Positions 1-10,259 of a stretch of DNA of 64,000 bases are shown here, piece by piece. Both the position numbers and the translations under genes were made by a program. The DNA is from Astragalus membranaceus. Its lineage: Eukaryota; Streptophyta; Magnoliopsida; Fabales; Fabaceae. The notes under the pieces were generated by a model. It was given only the letters and a program-made list of their open reading frames with translations. It ran no database searches and was not told the origin of the DNA. The stretch's first letter is position 1. Each line of letters opens with the position of its first letter. The DNA is taken from NCBI GenBank assembly GCA_039519185.1, contig CM076846.1, forward strand, positions 75,620,818-75,684,817, written 5' to 3'.

Positions 1-1598
1 AATTCAGACAACTCTGAGGCTGACATCCGGTACGGGGCCATAGACACAGGCCTAGTACCAGGTATAAGATCAATAGCAAACTCAACCTCCCTCTCTGGCG
101 GAACACTTGGAATTTCATCCGGGAACACTTCGGGAAATTCACACACTACCTGAACCCCTTCAATGATCGCCTGATTCTCAGCAGACAATGACGCCATCAA
201 AGCAAACAGATGAACTCCCTCTTTCATTACCTTATGCAAATGACCAGCAGGCAACAAAACAGATTCTTCTTCTTCGGGAGGAAGGAAACTCACAGATCTT
301 CGGAAACAATTAATATGCACATGGTTAAATACTAACCAGTCCATACCAAGAATGACATCCAACCCTCCCAACGGCAAACAAATAAGGTCAACAAGAAAAT
401 CTCTGCCGAAGATTGACAGAGGGCACTTAGCACACACAAGAGAGGTAGTTACTGAACCCTTAGCTGGAGTGTCAATAACCATCTCCCTCATCATAGAAGA
501 TAAAACAAGGTCCAATTTCTCAGCACATAAAGCAGCAATAAATGAGTGCGTAGCACCAGTATCAATAATAGCAATCAAAGGAATACCATTAATAAAACAT
601 GTACCTCTAATCTCATTAGTATCCTCTGATCCTGCGAGAGCAAACACTTTTCCATGGGACTTCTCTTTCTTCGGCTTAGTACACTTGGTACTAATATGAC
701 CTGCTTCCCCACAGTTGTAGCACACCACATCTCTTTTCTCACACTTCGCAGCCACATGACCTTCTTTACCGCACTTGAAACACTTATTATCCGAGCCGTC
801 AAAACTCTTATGACCCGGCTTGCCACACCTGTAGCACACAACCTTCGCAGAGGCATCTCCCCCACTTGGTTTCTTATTATCAGCATACCTCTGCTTACCT
901 TTACCAGCCTGAACCTCATACGGCTTACTCCGGTTCTGAAATTTACCCCTCTGATCTCTCATGACCTTGGAGTGAGCATTACTATCATCTTCATATATCC
1001 TGCAACTGTCGATCAAATCAGCGAATACCCGAATCTTCTGGTACCCTACAGCTTTCTTTATATCAGCCCTCAGTCCATTCTCAAACTTAATACACTTTGA
1101 AAATTCAGAATCAGCATCAGCATAGTGGGGGTAAAACTTAGCCAATTCAGTGAACTTGGCAGCATACTCTGTCACTGACATGCTTCCTTGCTTCAGCTCA
1201 AGGAACTCTATTTCTTTCTTACCTCTCACATCTTCAGGAAAATACTTCCGTAAGAACTCTCTACGGAAAACAGCCCAAGTTATCTCCTCATTAGCAGTTT
1301 CTAATCTCTGCCTAACCTCCATCCACCAATCATCAGCCTCTTCTGCCAGCGTATGGGTACCATACCTGACCTTCTGCGCATCATTACAATCCATGACCCG
1401 AAATATCCTTTCGATCTCTTTCAGCCATGCTAGAGCACCATCTGGATTGTACTTGCCCTTAAAAACAGGTGGATTCTCCCTCTGGAACGTGGCCAAACTG
1501 CGAGTCCCAGCATTTTCAGCACCATTTTGCTGGTTCCCAACAGCCTGAGCCATAGCCTGCAAAGCAGCAGCAAGAGCAGCGTCGTTCCTCCCAGCCAT
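1..1598 (-). CDS. gag-pol polyprotein of element A, N-terminal part (gag, three zinc knuckles, protease), partial
   Basis: The frame starts at the ATG complementary to 1596-1598, the same start as in F (M-A-[G/R]-R-[N/D]-D-A-A), and stays open to the window edge, about 533 codons. It contains the retrotransposon gag domain (the DDWWMEVRQRLE segment is recognisable), three CCHC zinc knuckles around residues 255-305, and the aspartic protease motif DTGATHSFI near residue 345. The visible end is the protease-RT linker (..MSASELSEL). One oddity: the first zinc knuckle ends HKSFDG where F has HKSFDC, so its last zinc ligand is lost by a TGC to GGC change. The product would build the virus-like particle and mature the polyprotein. 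No stop or frameshift was found in the visible part. Confidence 0.9.
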   Translation of the reverse strand, partial: MAGRNDAALAAALQAMAQAVGNQQNGAENAGTRSLATFQRENPPVFKGKYNPDGALAWLKEIERIFRVMDCNDAQKVRYGTHTLAEEADDWWMEVRQRLETANEEITWAVFRREFLRKYFPEDVRGKKEIEFLELKQGSMSVTEYAAKFTELAKFYPHYADADSEFSKCIKFENGLRADIKKAVGYQKIRVFADLIDSCRIYEDDSNAHSKVMRDQRGKFQNRSKPYEVQAGKGKQRYADNKKPSGGDASAKVVCYRCGKPGHKSFDGSDNKCFKCGKEGHVAAKCEKRDVVCYNCGEAGHISTKCTKPKKEKSHGKVFALAGSEDTNEIRGTCFINGIPLIAIIDTGATHSFIAALCAEKLDLVLSSMMREMVIDTPAKGSVTTSLVCAKCPLSIFGRDFLVDLICLPLGGLDVILGMDWLVFNHVHINCFRRSVSFLPPEEEESVLLPAGHLHKVMKEGVHLFALMASLSAENQAIIEGVQVVCEFPEVFPDEIPSVPPEREVEFAIDLIPGTRPVSMAPYRMSASELSE

Positions 1599-1701
1599 TT
1601 CAAACTATCACTGCAGCACAAACAGAAATTTAGAACTAATCTAACAATTCTATTTGTCATATGACACTATGACAGGACGACTTGGCCGGACAGACCGAAC
1701 T

Positions 1702-1713
1702 GCTCTGATACCA
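1702..1713 (-). other. Primer binding site of element A (initiator-Met tRNA)
   Basis: The reverse complement reads TGGTATCAGAGC, the standard plant PBS complementary to the 3' end of initiator methionine tRNA, four bases inside the LTR end. Confidence 0.93.
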
Positions 1714-2027
1714 CTAATGTAACACCCCTTTTCTAATAACCTTACTATTTAATAAAATCAGAGTTCCTTTTTTTTTTTGAAAACAATTTAAGCGAGTGCT
1801 ACACTTACTCCATAAAAATCAAAAGCTTCAATTTCCATAGTTCAATTAAAACCACAAGATACATAGCACCATAACAAGGAAAACCGTTTAGTTTACATCC
1901 ACTAAACACAGTCTCTACCAGCAGCGGAATAATAATTAAGTTCGAAAACAAAAACAATACATCACCAAAAATGGTCTAACAGTATAAAGACAATAACATT
2001 AAAGCATAAGACGCCCCCCGGTGCTAC

Positions 2028-2115
2028 GTATCAGAGCATGACACTTCCTACCAAACGAAGGTATAAGGTAACCTTCACTCGTTATTACCTGCACGTTGCC
2101 GACATAAGAAGCAAC
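2028..2115 (-). promoter_or_regulatory. Conserved LTR stem-loop, acceptor-like site and PBS-complementary block (element A)
   Basis: On the minus strand: GTTGC..GGCAAC stem-loop (2115-2095), then GTGCAGGT, then GCTCTGATAC (2037-2028), which is the exact complement of bases 3-12 of A's own PBS. Shared with six other LTR families in the window. Confidence 0.6.
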
Positions 2116-2331
2116 ATAAAAGCAGTAGGGTGAGTCTCTTTTCATAATTAATAACATATGGGAATAAGCATTGCATAGGAAAAGGGAACCAGACACACCA
2201 ATTCACAACAAAGACAATAACCATATCACAATTACATTCACCAAACAACAATGCAAAAGGTATGGTTATGCATGAAATGCAACCCAAACTCCACGGGCAC
2301 ATGCATGTCGGATCCGTCACCAAATACAAAT

Positions 2332-2435
2332 AGGCCGTAGCCTCTGCTCACCAAATAAAACTAGGCCGAAGCCTCTGCTCACCAAATAAAACTAGGCCGA
2401 AGCCTCTGCTCACCAAATAAAACTAGGCCGAAGCC
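2332..2435 (-). repeat. Four ~31-bp tandem units each carrying an AGGCTTCGGCCT hairpin
   Basis: AGGCCGAAGCCT (plus strand) recurs at 2363, 2393 and 2424, preceded by a variant at 2332, each separated by the same CTCTGCTCACCAAATAAAACT spacer. Read on the transcribed minus strand every unit is AGGC-UUCG-GCCU, a stem with the extra-stable C(UUCG)G loop. Confidence 0.85.
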
Positions 2436-2874
2436 TCTGCTCACCAATAATGCACATGTTTCATGAGATGCTATGGGAATGCATCACAACACACCACAAT
2501 TCAATCAATTCACCATTTTAATTCATATTCTCACCATAGTGCATTAATCAGCTCACCAAATTAAAATTAGGCCGAAGCCTCTTCTCACCAATCTCACCTT
2601 ATCACACTCACCAATTCAGCCCACCACTCACACCAACACCAATTTCAAATAGGCCAATTTAGGATATTGACACGACATAGGGAAAGTAGATAAATTTTGC
2701 CATTTGGACACTTGAACACCTCAGCCCAGAAACACCAATAAAATAATTTATTTTTGTATAAAATTGGAACATTTGGATAGGCACTGAAATTAGCTTCGAA
2801 ACGCATTTTGAACCGTTAAATTTGGATAACCGAGTCAAAAGTTACATTAAAAATAAAATAGGGAAAATACTTAG

Positions 2875-3640
2875 ACATCCTGGAAACTGGCGCATGGGCG
2901 CTGGGCGCCCAGGAGCAACACGGAGCTTGGCGCATGGGCGCTTGGCGCCCAGGAACGGCAACACGCATAGGCGCATGGCGCCCAGGAAACAGTAACGCGA
3001 ATAGGTGCTCGGCGCCCAGGGAACAGCAGCGCGCATAGGCGCTTGGCGCCCAGAAAACAGCACGCGCATAGGCGCATTGCGCCCAGCACAGCAACACGGC
3101 GCCCAGGCACTAGGCGCCTAAGGCCAACATGAAAAAAGGCTCATTTTACTTCGAAATTGATTTTACACGAGCCAAATGCTCAGATTATGAGAACCCAATA
3201 AAAATTTTGTCAAAAAGTGAACAGCATTTTTGGCGCCCATGCACTAGGCGCCTAGTGAAAACACGCAACCCAACTATTTTAGTGCCCAAAATCATTTTGC
3301 ACGAGCCATTTTACTTGAATATGAAAACCTGACACCAAATTTTACAAAACAATCACCAGAACATTGGGGCCCTTGGCGCCCATGACACAAGCACCTAGCG
3401 CCAAAACTGGCAGCATAGTGACACAGAACACAGCAACACAGTGGCAACAGACACAGCAACACAGTGACACAGGAACAGCAACACAGTGGCAACAGACACA
3501 GCAACACAGTGACACAGGAACAGCAACACAGGGGCAACAGAATTGGAAAACTGGCGCAGGCACACTGCTGGGCGCCTGGCGCCCATGACTGAGGCGCAGA
3601 ACACAAAAACACAGCAACATGCATATGGCGCCCAAGGCGC
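2875..3640 (-). repeat. GGCGCC-rich minisatellite in the LTR of A
   Basis: Many copies of GGCGCCCA / TGGCGCCTA, loosely tandem, plus a separate ~45-bp repeat of CAGCAACACAGTG(GC/AC) type at 3415-3535. Frames that look open across it are low-complexity and not genes. Confidence 0.85.
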
Positions 3641-4392
3641 CTAGGAGCTTCCAAAACCAGAATTTTTCAAATTCAATCACCAATTTAAATTCACCAAACA
3701 CTCAATTATATATATATGATTCAAGTATCACCATGATTCTCAATTTTCACCAAGTAAGCACCAACAAGTCATATATTCAAACATATGACATACAATTCAC
3801 ATTAGCAACAATTCAACCATTGGTCATGCGATTTCAACATAGGCAATTCATAATCAAGCATCACAATACTATAATTTAATCATCAACATCACAATTCATT
3901 CATAGAAATTATCCTAGAACCCTAACCCTAGGCATCACAAATTCGCATAAGGTATTAAAAACAAAAAGAGGACCCCCTAACCTCTTAGAAGTCGAAATTG
4001 CTAGCAAAGCTCCAAGGAAAATGCAAGACTCCAATCAAGCTCTTCCTCCTCCTTGAGTGATTCGCCCCTTTCTCTTCTTCTCCTCTTCACTTCGCACTTC
4101 TCCTCTTCTCACTCTCTCCTTTTTACGTTTCTTTTCTTTCTTTTCACACTTGAGTCAAAAATGAAAACTAACTTCTAAGACCCCTTGTGAGTCGAATTCC
4201 TTGACTAGGCAATGGGCCACGGGCCTAATTGTTGATCACGGGCCCTTGCTCGCACCACTTAATTCGTGACAACACCTCCTAATAAATAAAATAAAATAAT
4301 TAAACCTTGAATTATTTAATTAAATTAAATAAATATTGTAAGCCTTAAATAACTTAATTAAATAAATAATTAAATTATTTTGGGGCGTTACA

Positions 4393-5143
4393 GGCCCCCT
4401 GTGCAGTTTTCGAAATTCTATTTTTCCGTGATAAATTCCCATTCCGATTGTTCCAACACTTACTCCCATCTATTCCTTAACTTCTACTATGTCAAAAATA
4501 GTCTCAAATATAGCCAGAGGCTCAGTTCAATCATCAATGGTAACTTAAATTCACTCAACAACAACATGAACGTTGCACATTTCATAAAAACAACAACTAG
4601 TTCATCAAACCAAAGTTTCAGAGGTTCCAATAATGATGTTAGGCACATGCAATTCCATCAAATCAGAACACGCACATATTATCAACATGCAATTAGAAAA
4701 ACAACAAAACAAAGTGAAGAACTCACCTTAAAACTGATTGCATAACAATAATCAACAAGAAGAAATCGATTTTCAGCAACACCCTATCTTCCCCAAGCTA
4801 CCAAACTCGACCCAAAACACCAACAATTGATTTCCATATTCAAACTCTCTTCCTCAGCTTCAAAGTCAACAATGTAGTACCAAATTAGACTTAAGCAAGC
4901 TTCAATGTAGACATGCAACCAGAATTTCTTCCTACTCAAACCTCTCAAGCTCTTCTACTTTCAAAATTCGTGGAACAAGGGGTTAAGGAACTTGTTCTCA
5001 GTTTTCCCTTTCACTGTAATGGAGTATTTCGATTTTTGATTGAAGAACAAGTTCCGGAGATGGTTGAAAATCAAAGAGAAATAAGGGTGAAGAAGATGGA
5101 GCTTTTTGGGGTTTCTTCTCTTTTCTTTCCTCTTTTGGTCGAA

Positions 5144-5174
<31 letters not shown>

Positions 5175-5340
5175 TCTCCTTTCTCTTGTTTTTTTAAAAC
5201 TCAAATGGGAAGTGTATGGGTGTTTGTCTTGTGTTGGAGTCAGCTGGTCCGCTTGTGGGATTATGTGTGTTTTATAGGTGAAATCTCTAAAATGCCCTTA
5301 TACCTTTCTCAAGTAATTAGCTCAATTATCGACTAAGCAT
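4393..5340 (-). repeat. Partial 3' LTR of remnant B
   Basis: Noncoding, directly downstream (minus strand) of the pol stop and of a 'TTTTTGAGGACAAATTT' sequence that matches the tail of element E before its LTR. It carries a purine-rich leader and a GTGAGTTCTTCAC donor-like site near 4725, as E-type LTRs do. The start is not a clean TGTAAC terminus; the far end is beyond A. Confidence 0.6.
5144..5179. repeat. (CT)n microsatellite
   Basis: Near-uninterrupted CT dinucleotides in the leader of the B LTR. Confidence 0.95.
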
Positions 5341-5383
5341 CACTTTAAAAAAATTTGTCCTCAAAAATCTGTCAAGTCTTACC

Positions 5384-7556
5384 TCATTGGAAAAGATACG
5401 GATAGCGAGTCTGCATATCGTCCTCAAGTTCCCATGTTGCTTCTTCGGGGGAGAATCCATTCCAAACAACTTTGACAATCGGAATTGTCCTGGTTCGGAG
5501 AGTCTTTTCACCACGCTCGATGATTTGGCTTGGATAAGGATAGAAAGCAAGATCGGATCGAAGATCAACCTCCTCAAAACTTAGCGGCTGATTTGGATCC
5601 GGTACATACTTCTGTAACCGTGACACGTGGAACACATTATGCAAATTCGATAAGGAGGGTGGCAAAGCAATACGATACGCAACCGGTCCAATCCTCTCTA
5701 AGATTTGGAATGGTCCAATATATCGAGGTCTGAGTTTCTTTGCTCGTAGTTCCCGACTGATACCCGTGGTAGGGGTAACCTTAAGAAATACATGGTCTCG
5801 TTCACTAAATTCCAATGGTTTAGTACGCTTGTCGGCATAACTCTTCTGACTACTTTGGGTCGCTTTCATTCTTTCCTTAATCTGGCGAATTTTCTTTGTG
5901 GTTTCTCCCACCAACTCCTGTTCGACACTTCCGCCCGTATAATGCCTCATACGGAGCCATTCCAATACTGGAATGATATCTGTTATTGTAGGCACAATCC
6001 ACTAATGGAAGGTGATCCTCCTATCTGCCTCCACTGTCGAGCACACAGGCCCGAAACATGTCTTCTAGGGTTTGAATAGTTCTTTCAGTTTGACCGTCTG
6101 TCTGCGGAGGATAGGTTGTGCTAACATAAACTTTAGTACCTATTGCTATGTTCAAAGCTCTCCAGAAGCGAGAGGTAAACTTAGGATCCCGATCTGAGAC
6201 GATACCGGTTGGTATCCCATGAAGTCTAACTATGTTCTTGAGGTATTCATCAGCTAACTTTGAAATCTTGTTGTTAGAACGAACCAGAATGAAGTGAGCT
6301 GACTTTGTCAAACGATCAACCTTGGACCGAGGTAGTCCCATCAGAAAGTCCATAGAGATACTCTCCCACTTCCATTCTGGAACATTCAATGGTTGCATCT
6401 GACTGCAGGGCTTTTGGGGTTCTATCTTAACCTTTTGACAAGTTAAGCATTGAGACACAAACTCCGCAATCTCAGTCTTCATTCCCGGCCACCAGTACAT
6501 CTGCTTAATAGCTCGATACATCTTGGTAGACCCAGGATGTATTGAGTACTGACTCTTATGAGCCTCCTCTAAAACTTGCCTCTTAATCTCTTCGTCACTT
6601 GGCACACAAATCCTTCCATTGAAACAAATCACGCCATCACTGTCTTCGGTGAAACCAGGTAACCCTTTCTGAGCTTGAAGCTCCACATCAACTTCTTGGG
6701 CTAGACGGATTGAATTCCTCAATGAACTAGAAATCTGAATATAGCTTAACACCAATCTATTCTTGGAGCTTACCACTACAAGAAACTTGCATATTATCGG
6801 CGGATTTTTTCCCCGGTACGGTTCCGGCGGAAATTTGGCATTTCTGACCGATTTTTTTTGTCGGTAAATTTCCGGCGGAAAAATCTGTATTTCCGGCAGA
6901 TTTCTTTTCCGGCCGTACATAATTTTTTTTTTTAAATAAAACTTTTTCCTACACTCTTCTCATTCTCTCATTTCACTATTTATTTCCATCTCATTTCTCT
7001 TCTATATTTTCTCTATCTTATCTTTCTTCTTCTTTCTCATACTCTTTAATCTCCATAAATTTCTCTAGATATCTCTCTTCTACATTTCCCCTTTCTTCTT
7101 CCTTCTCATTTATTCTCACTTCTTCATTCTTATTTCTTCTTACTTCTTACTTCTTACTTCTTCATTCTCATTCTCTCCTATATTATTATTTCTCATACTC
7201 TCATTCATTCTTATTCCTTCTTACTTCTTCATTCTTATTCTCTCCTCTATTACTTCTCATTCTCTTCTATATCATTTTTTCAAGCAGTCTACTTCATTTT
7301 CATTTTTTCTTACTTCTTATTGAATTAGATATAAAATTCAAAAAATAAAAAATATTACAAAAAAAATCGGCTGATTTGGTGCATTTGCGGCGGATTTTTT
7401 CTTCCTGAAAAACGCGTTTTTCGTGTTGTGTACTTTCAGATTGAGATCCCTAAAAGACTCCAAAAGAGCCATTTCATGAATCCTCAATGCAACGGTGTGA
7501 AGCGACTTTCTGCTTAGAGCATCGGCCACCACATTAGCCTTCCCTGGGTGATATTT
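5384..7556 (-). pseudogene. Broken pol of remnant B: RNase H end, integrase, chromodomain-like tail
   Basis: Minus strand, interrupted by the CACTA element at 6774-7430. The first piece (7556-7434) holds the YHPGKANVVADALSRKS motif that closes RNase H. The second (6773-6021) holds the linker and the integrase with its HHCC zinc-binding region (CLTCQK visible), the VDRLTKSAHF and SDRDPKFTS segments and the YPPQTDGQTERT glutamate. A frameshift or small deletion near 6000-6020 separates the third piece (5995-5384) with the integrase C-terminus and the tail ATWELEDDM..YPYLF, a chromodomain-like end. A short substitution after LPRS (around 6330) has also removed residues. It cannot make a functional enzyme. 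Confidence 0.88.
6774..7430. mobile_element. Non-autonomous CACTA (En/Spm-type) DNA transposon, 657 bp
   Basis: Begins CACTACAAGAAAC and ends GTTTTTCGTGTTGTG, whose reverse complement CACAACACGAAAA matches the start at 10 of 12 positions. It is flanked by a 3-bp target duplication TAC (6771-6773 and 7431-7433), as expected for CACTA elements. Subterminal regions carry repeated CGGCGGAAATTT / CGGCGGATTTTT motifs on both sides, also typical. The middle is T/C-rich with no coding capacity. Outside the insertion the pol frame of B resumes in phase, which confirms the boundaries. Confidence 0.9.
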
Positions 7557-7827
7557 CTAATAGTTCGAAACTCGGCCTACTAGGTCGAAAATAGATCCTA
7601 AAATAGGATCAAATAAAGTCAATGTTAGTGATGGATTGTAAGATTGTATTGTTTAATGATGTTTGTGTGAGTTGCATTTTGTGGGGTGTATTTAAGAGAA
7701 TTGAGGAGGTGTAGGCAGAAATTTTGTTTGACACCAAATCAGCCCAAGCTAAAAGTCTAAGTCATTTTATTTTAAAAACCCATCACCTTTTTTTAAATAA
7801 AAGAGAGGGAGTATGTTAGTTGCCGGT
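7557..7827. other. Unassigned sequence left of element C
   Basis: No coding potential or repeat match seen within the window. It lies between the abrupt end of B's pol and the target duplication of C (CCGGT, 7823-7827). Together with 54831-55674 it is the pre-insertion locus of C. Confidence 0.5.
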
Positions 7828-8188
7828 TGAACTGGACCTTGCGAAGGGCGATTAGTTCCTTTGATTAGATGAGTACATCACTTTGCTGATGTTGGCTCTT
7901 TGACTCAGGTGCGAGAGGCGTTGTAGCCGGCCTCGAGTTGTGGTTGGTCGCGTTCGGAGCTCCCGCGGGGTGTACCTGCAATGGCACTCCAACGCCCAAG
8001 TCAGTTTGGTGAATTTCGAGCAGAGTAACGATATATATAGCGTCAGAGGCTCTGCGGGCGACTGTCGGATCACATATGGCTTAATCTCCTCCTTTGATCT
8101 GTGAATCTAGGTTGTGTAATGCTGCTTCACTATTGGGCAGGTTACGGTCGGCCTTGCGTCGGATTTGGGTTCCGCCCAGTCCAGAACA
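7828..8188 (-). repeat. 3' LTR of element C (361 bp)
   Basis: Matches 54348-54825 nearly base for base except that the right copy carries a GTTTTCGTGCGTCCC segment plus a long (TA)n run. The adjacent plus-strand TTGCCCCCCAAG (8189-8200) is the complement of the polypurine tract. Confidence 0.9.
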
Positions 8189-8967
8189 GTTGCCCCCCAA
8201 GCCGAAGCCGTCCAGAGGAGTCGGTTCAGGCTTGAGAACGTTTTCCCCCAGTGGAGCGGCCTAGCCGTTGCGCAGTCACCTGACCCCAGTGGAGCGACCT
8301 TCAACGGGTAGATTAGTTCGTCCAAGCATGCTCGACCTACTGGGTGGTCTACTGATTCGCGGCTCAGGCTCACGTCGCCCCATAGGCTCATGCGGGGCTT
8401 AATCGTAGCCCCGCTCTCTGTGCATGGATCGCCCTGGGTGGTCTACTGAGTCACGGCTCATGCTCACCCCTCCCCATAGGCTCATGCGGGGCTCAATCGT
8501 AGCCGCTCTCTGTGCATGGATCGCCTTGGGTAGTCTACTGAGTCGCGGCTCAGGCTCACCTCGCCCCATAGGCGCATGCGGGGCTCCATCGTAGCCCACT
8601 CTCTGTGCATGGATCGCCCTGGGTGGTCTACTTAGTCGCGGCTCAGGCTCACCTCGCCCTATAGGCTCATGTTGGGCTAAATCGTAGCCCGCTCTCTTTG
8701 CATGGATCGCCCTGGGTGGTCTATTGAGTCGCGGCTCAGGTTCACCTCGCCCCATAGGTTCATGCGGGGCTCAATCGTAGCCCGCTCTCTGGAGCCGTTT
8801 ACCGGATCTCGTTCCAGGGGTTTCAATTGAATTTAAGAACAGGAAAATAAACTTTATTTCAAAGTAATGAAAAATGCCTTGTCTTATTACTGACGGACGG
8901 GCGGTGCTCGATAAAAAACCCCGTGGGAAAAAAGTGTCCCACCCGGTTATTACAATTTTATTCTTTT
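8189..8967 (-). repeat. Untranslated tail of element C with five ~93-bp tandem repeats
   Basis: TGGGTGGTCTACTGAGTCGCGG-type units begin near 8341, 8434, 8527, 8620 and 8713 and end about 8800; spacing is 93-94 bp. Frames open on the minus strand through the array reflect the repeat and are not genes. The remainder (8189-8340, 8800-8967) is noncoding. Confidence 0.85.
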
Positions 8968-10099
8968 TCATGACGTTAGCTCATCTTGGGGCCTGTCAGT
9001 AGTTCCCCTTGCGACTGCTCGCGTGGGCATTGCCCTCTCTTCGTAATTCATGAACCTTTGTGATCGGCGGAGGAATGCGGCCAAGTCTGGGGGTTCGTTT
9101 ACGCCGACTTCAATTTCGAACAAGCTACCGGTCTTAAGACCGTCTCATAGGAACCACAACCTCTTGTGATCATCCAATCCTCTTATATTGGCGGCTTCTT
9201 CATTAAAGCGTTCCATATATTCGCGGAGCGTCTCGTTCTCCCTTTGCCTGATCGCTTTGAGTACCGCGTGTGATCTTGGTTTCACTCTTGATGTTGTGAA
9301 CCGAGCGGAGAATTCTCTGGCTAATTGATCCCATGATGAGATAGTGTTGGGCCTTAACTCGGTGAACCACTCCAAGGTGGGTCCCACAAGGGTTAATGGG
9401 AAGATTTTGCATTTGACCGGCCCATACACCCCTCTATACTTCATTACCAAATCGAAATACCTCAAGTGGGCGTCCGGGTCCTTCACTCCTCTCTACATCC
9501 TGAGGTCAGAGGGAGGCTTCTCTAGTGCTCGTGGGATGGGATACTCGTCTATGTCGCGCGTGATGGGCCCCATGTCGTCCTCGCTCATCCTCCTACGAGA
9601 TGGTCGGTCCTCGGGGCGGCGCCCCCGATGACCACGTCGTTCAAAGGTGGAATCATGGCGACGAGGTTGTGCTGGCGGAGGTTCATTGTAGTATGGACGG
9701 GGGTACCTGTCGAGCGATCGGCCCTTTGACCGAGCTAATGAATCAGTGGAGTTGTACGAAGATTCTTGGTAGGTTTCCTCCTCAGGCCAGGAGGTAGGGT
9801 CGGTCGAAGAGGGTGGTGTCCGTGGTCGAACCTGGATCGCACCTCGCCCTGTTCGCCTTCTTGGGGGCGATCGATGCACAAATGAGCTCCTCGGGGGCGA
9901 TCGATACCTTCGGAACGGGTTACCTCTGCGCACAGGGGATTCTTCGTCGCGGCGACGTTGCTCGGGTACGGTATATGCTCTCCCAAAAGCGACCTGGTGC
10001 GTGATGTGTCTGTCCCTTACGCTCAACAGATCGCGTAATTCATGTATGATCGCGCTTGGTAGCCCGAATGTTGCCTGATGGGCGGGGGCCCCTTGGGCG
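8968..10099 (-). pseudogene. gag of element C, main part, with two in-frame stops
   Basis: The minus-strand frame enters from the D insertion at 10099, continues in phase from the upstream gag pieces, and runs through an Arg/Pro-rich region to a retrotransposon gag domain (9486-9148: DPDAHLRYF, WFTELRPNTISSW, the ALKAIRQRENETLREYMERFNEEAANI stretch in part). An in-frame TAG (9493-9495) precedes the gag domain and a TGA (9145-9147) follows LWFL. The frame then continues with recognisable gag sequence (LKTGSLFEIE.., FLRRSQRFMNYEE) to a stop at 8968-8970. The domain resembles Tat-lineage gag. With two stops it is inactive as it stands, although one intact relative would be enough to supply Gag in trans. 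Confidence 0.82.
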
Positions 10100-10104
10100 C
10101 TAGA

Positions 10105-10259
10105 TGTAACACCCTAAAAATAATTGGCTAATTATTTAATTAATGGGAATTAGGTTGTGGAAAAATATTAGAAATAATAAAATGGTATTTTATTAAATCA
10201 AGGGGGTGGTGTTAACAATTAATTAAGTGGTAAAAGGGGGGGGGGGGGCAAGACCCAAA
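10105..10259 (+). repeat. Truncated 5' LTR of element D
   Basis: Identical, apart from a G-run length and a few bases, to 12568-12720. The match stops at GACCCAAAG, after which unrelated sequence and a gag relic follow, so most of the LTR, the PBS and the first half of gag were lost in one deletion. Confidence 0.88.

Larger units (their letters stand above)
1..4392 (-). mobile_element. Element A: Ty3/Gypsy chromovirus (Tekay/Del-like), 5' LTR plus gag and start of pol, cut by window edge
   Basis: Read on the minus strand, this is a 2675-bp LTR (4392 down to 1718), a primer binding site, and a gag-pol frame that runs off position 1. The LTR begins TGTAACGCCCCA and ends GGGGTGTTACA, the same termini as element F, and the coding part matches F closely throughout, so A and F are one family in opposite orientations. 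The right junction at 4393 enters sequence belonging to remnant B, so A inserted into B. The 3' half of A and its second target-site copy lie outside the window; the first copy should be GGCCC (4393-4397). Confidence 0.93.
1718..4392 (-). repeat. 5' LTR of element A (2675 bp)
   Basis: Bounded by TGTAACGCCCC and GGGGTGTTACA on the minus strand. In transcription order it holds an AT-rich start, a purine-rich leader (4190-4020), a splice-donor-like AAGGTTAGGGGG (near 3975), a GGCGCC-rich array (3640-2875), a TTTTGACTCGG block (2831-2840), UUCG-type hairpins (2330-2440), a stem-loop with TGCAGGT (2088-2115) and the block GCTCTGATACGTAGCAC (2037-2021). Same layout as the F LTR but visibly diverged in the arrays. 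Confidence 0.93.
4393..7556 (-). mobile_element. Remnant B: degraded chromovirus, 3' part of pol plus partial 3' LTR
   Basis: Minus-strand remnant. From 7556 down: end of RNase H, integrase and chromodomain-like tail (to 5384), then LTR-type sequence from about 5340 down to 4393, where element A interrupts it. The expected PPT and TGTAAC start of the LTR are not recognisable near 5340, so that junction is deleted or eroded. Gag, protease, RT and most of RNase H are absent: the pol stops abruptly at 7556. Its coding sequence is closer to element E than to A, F, G and H. Confidence 0.85.
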
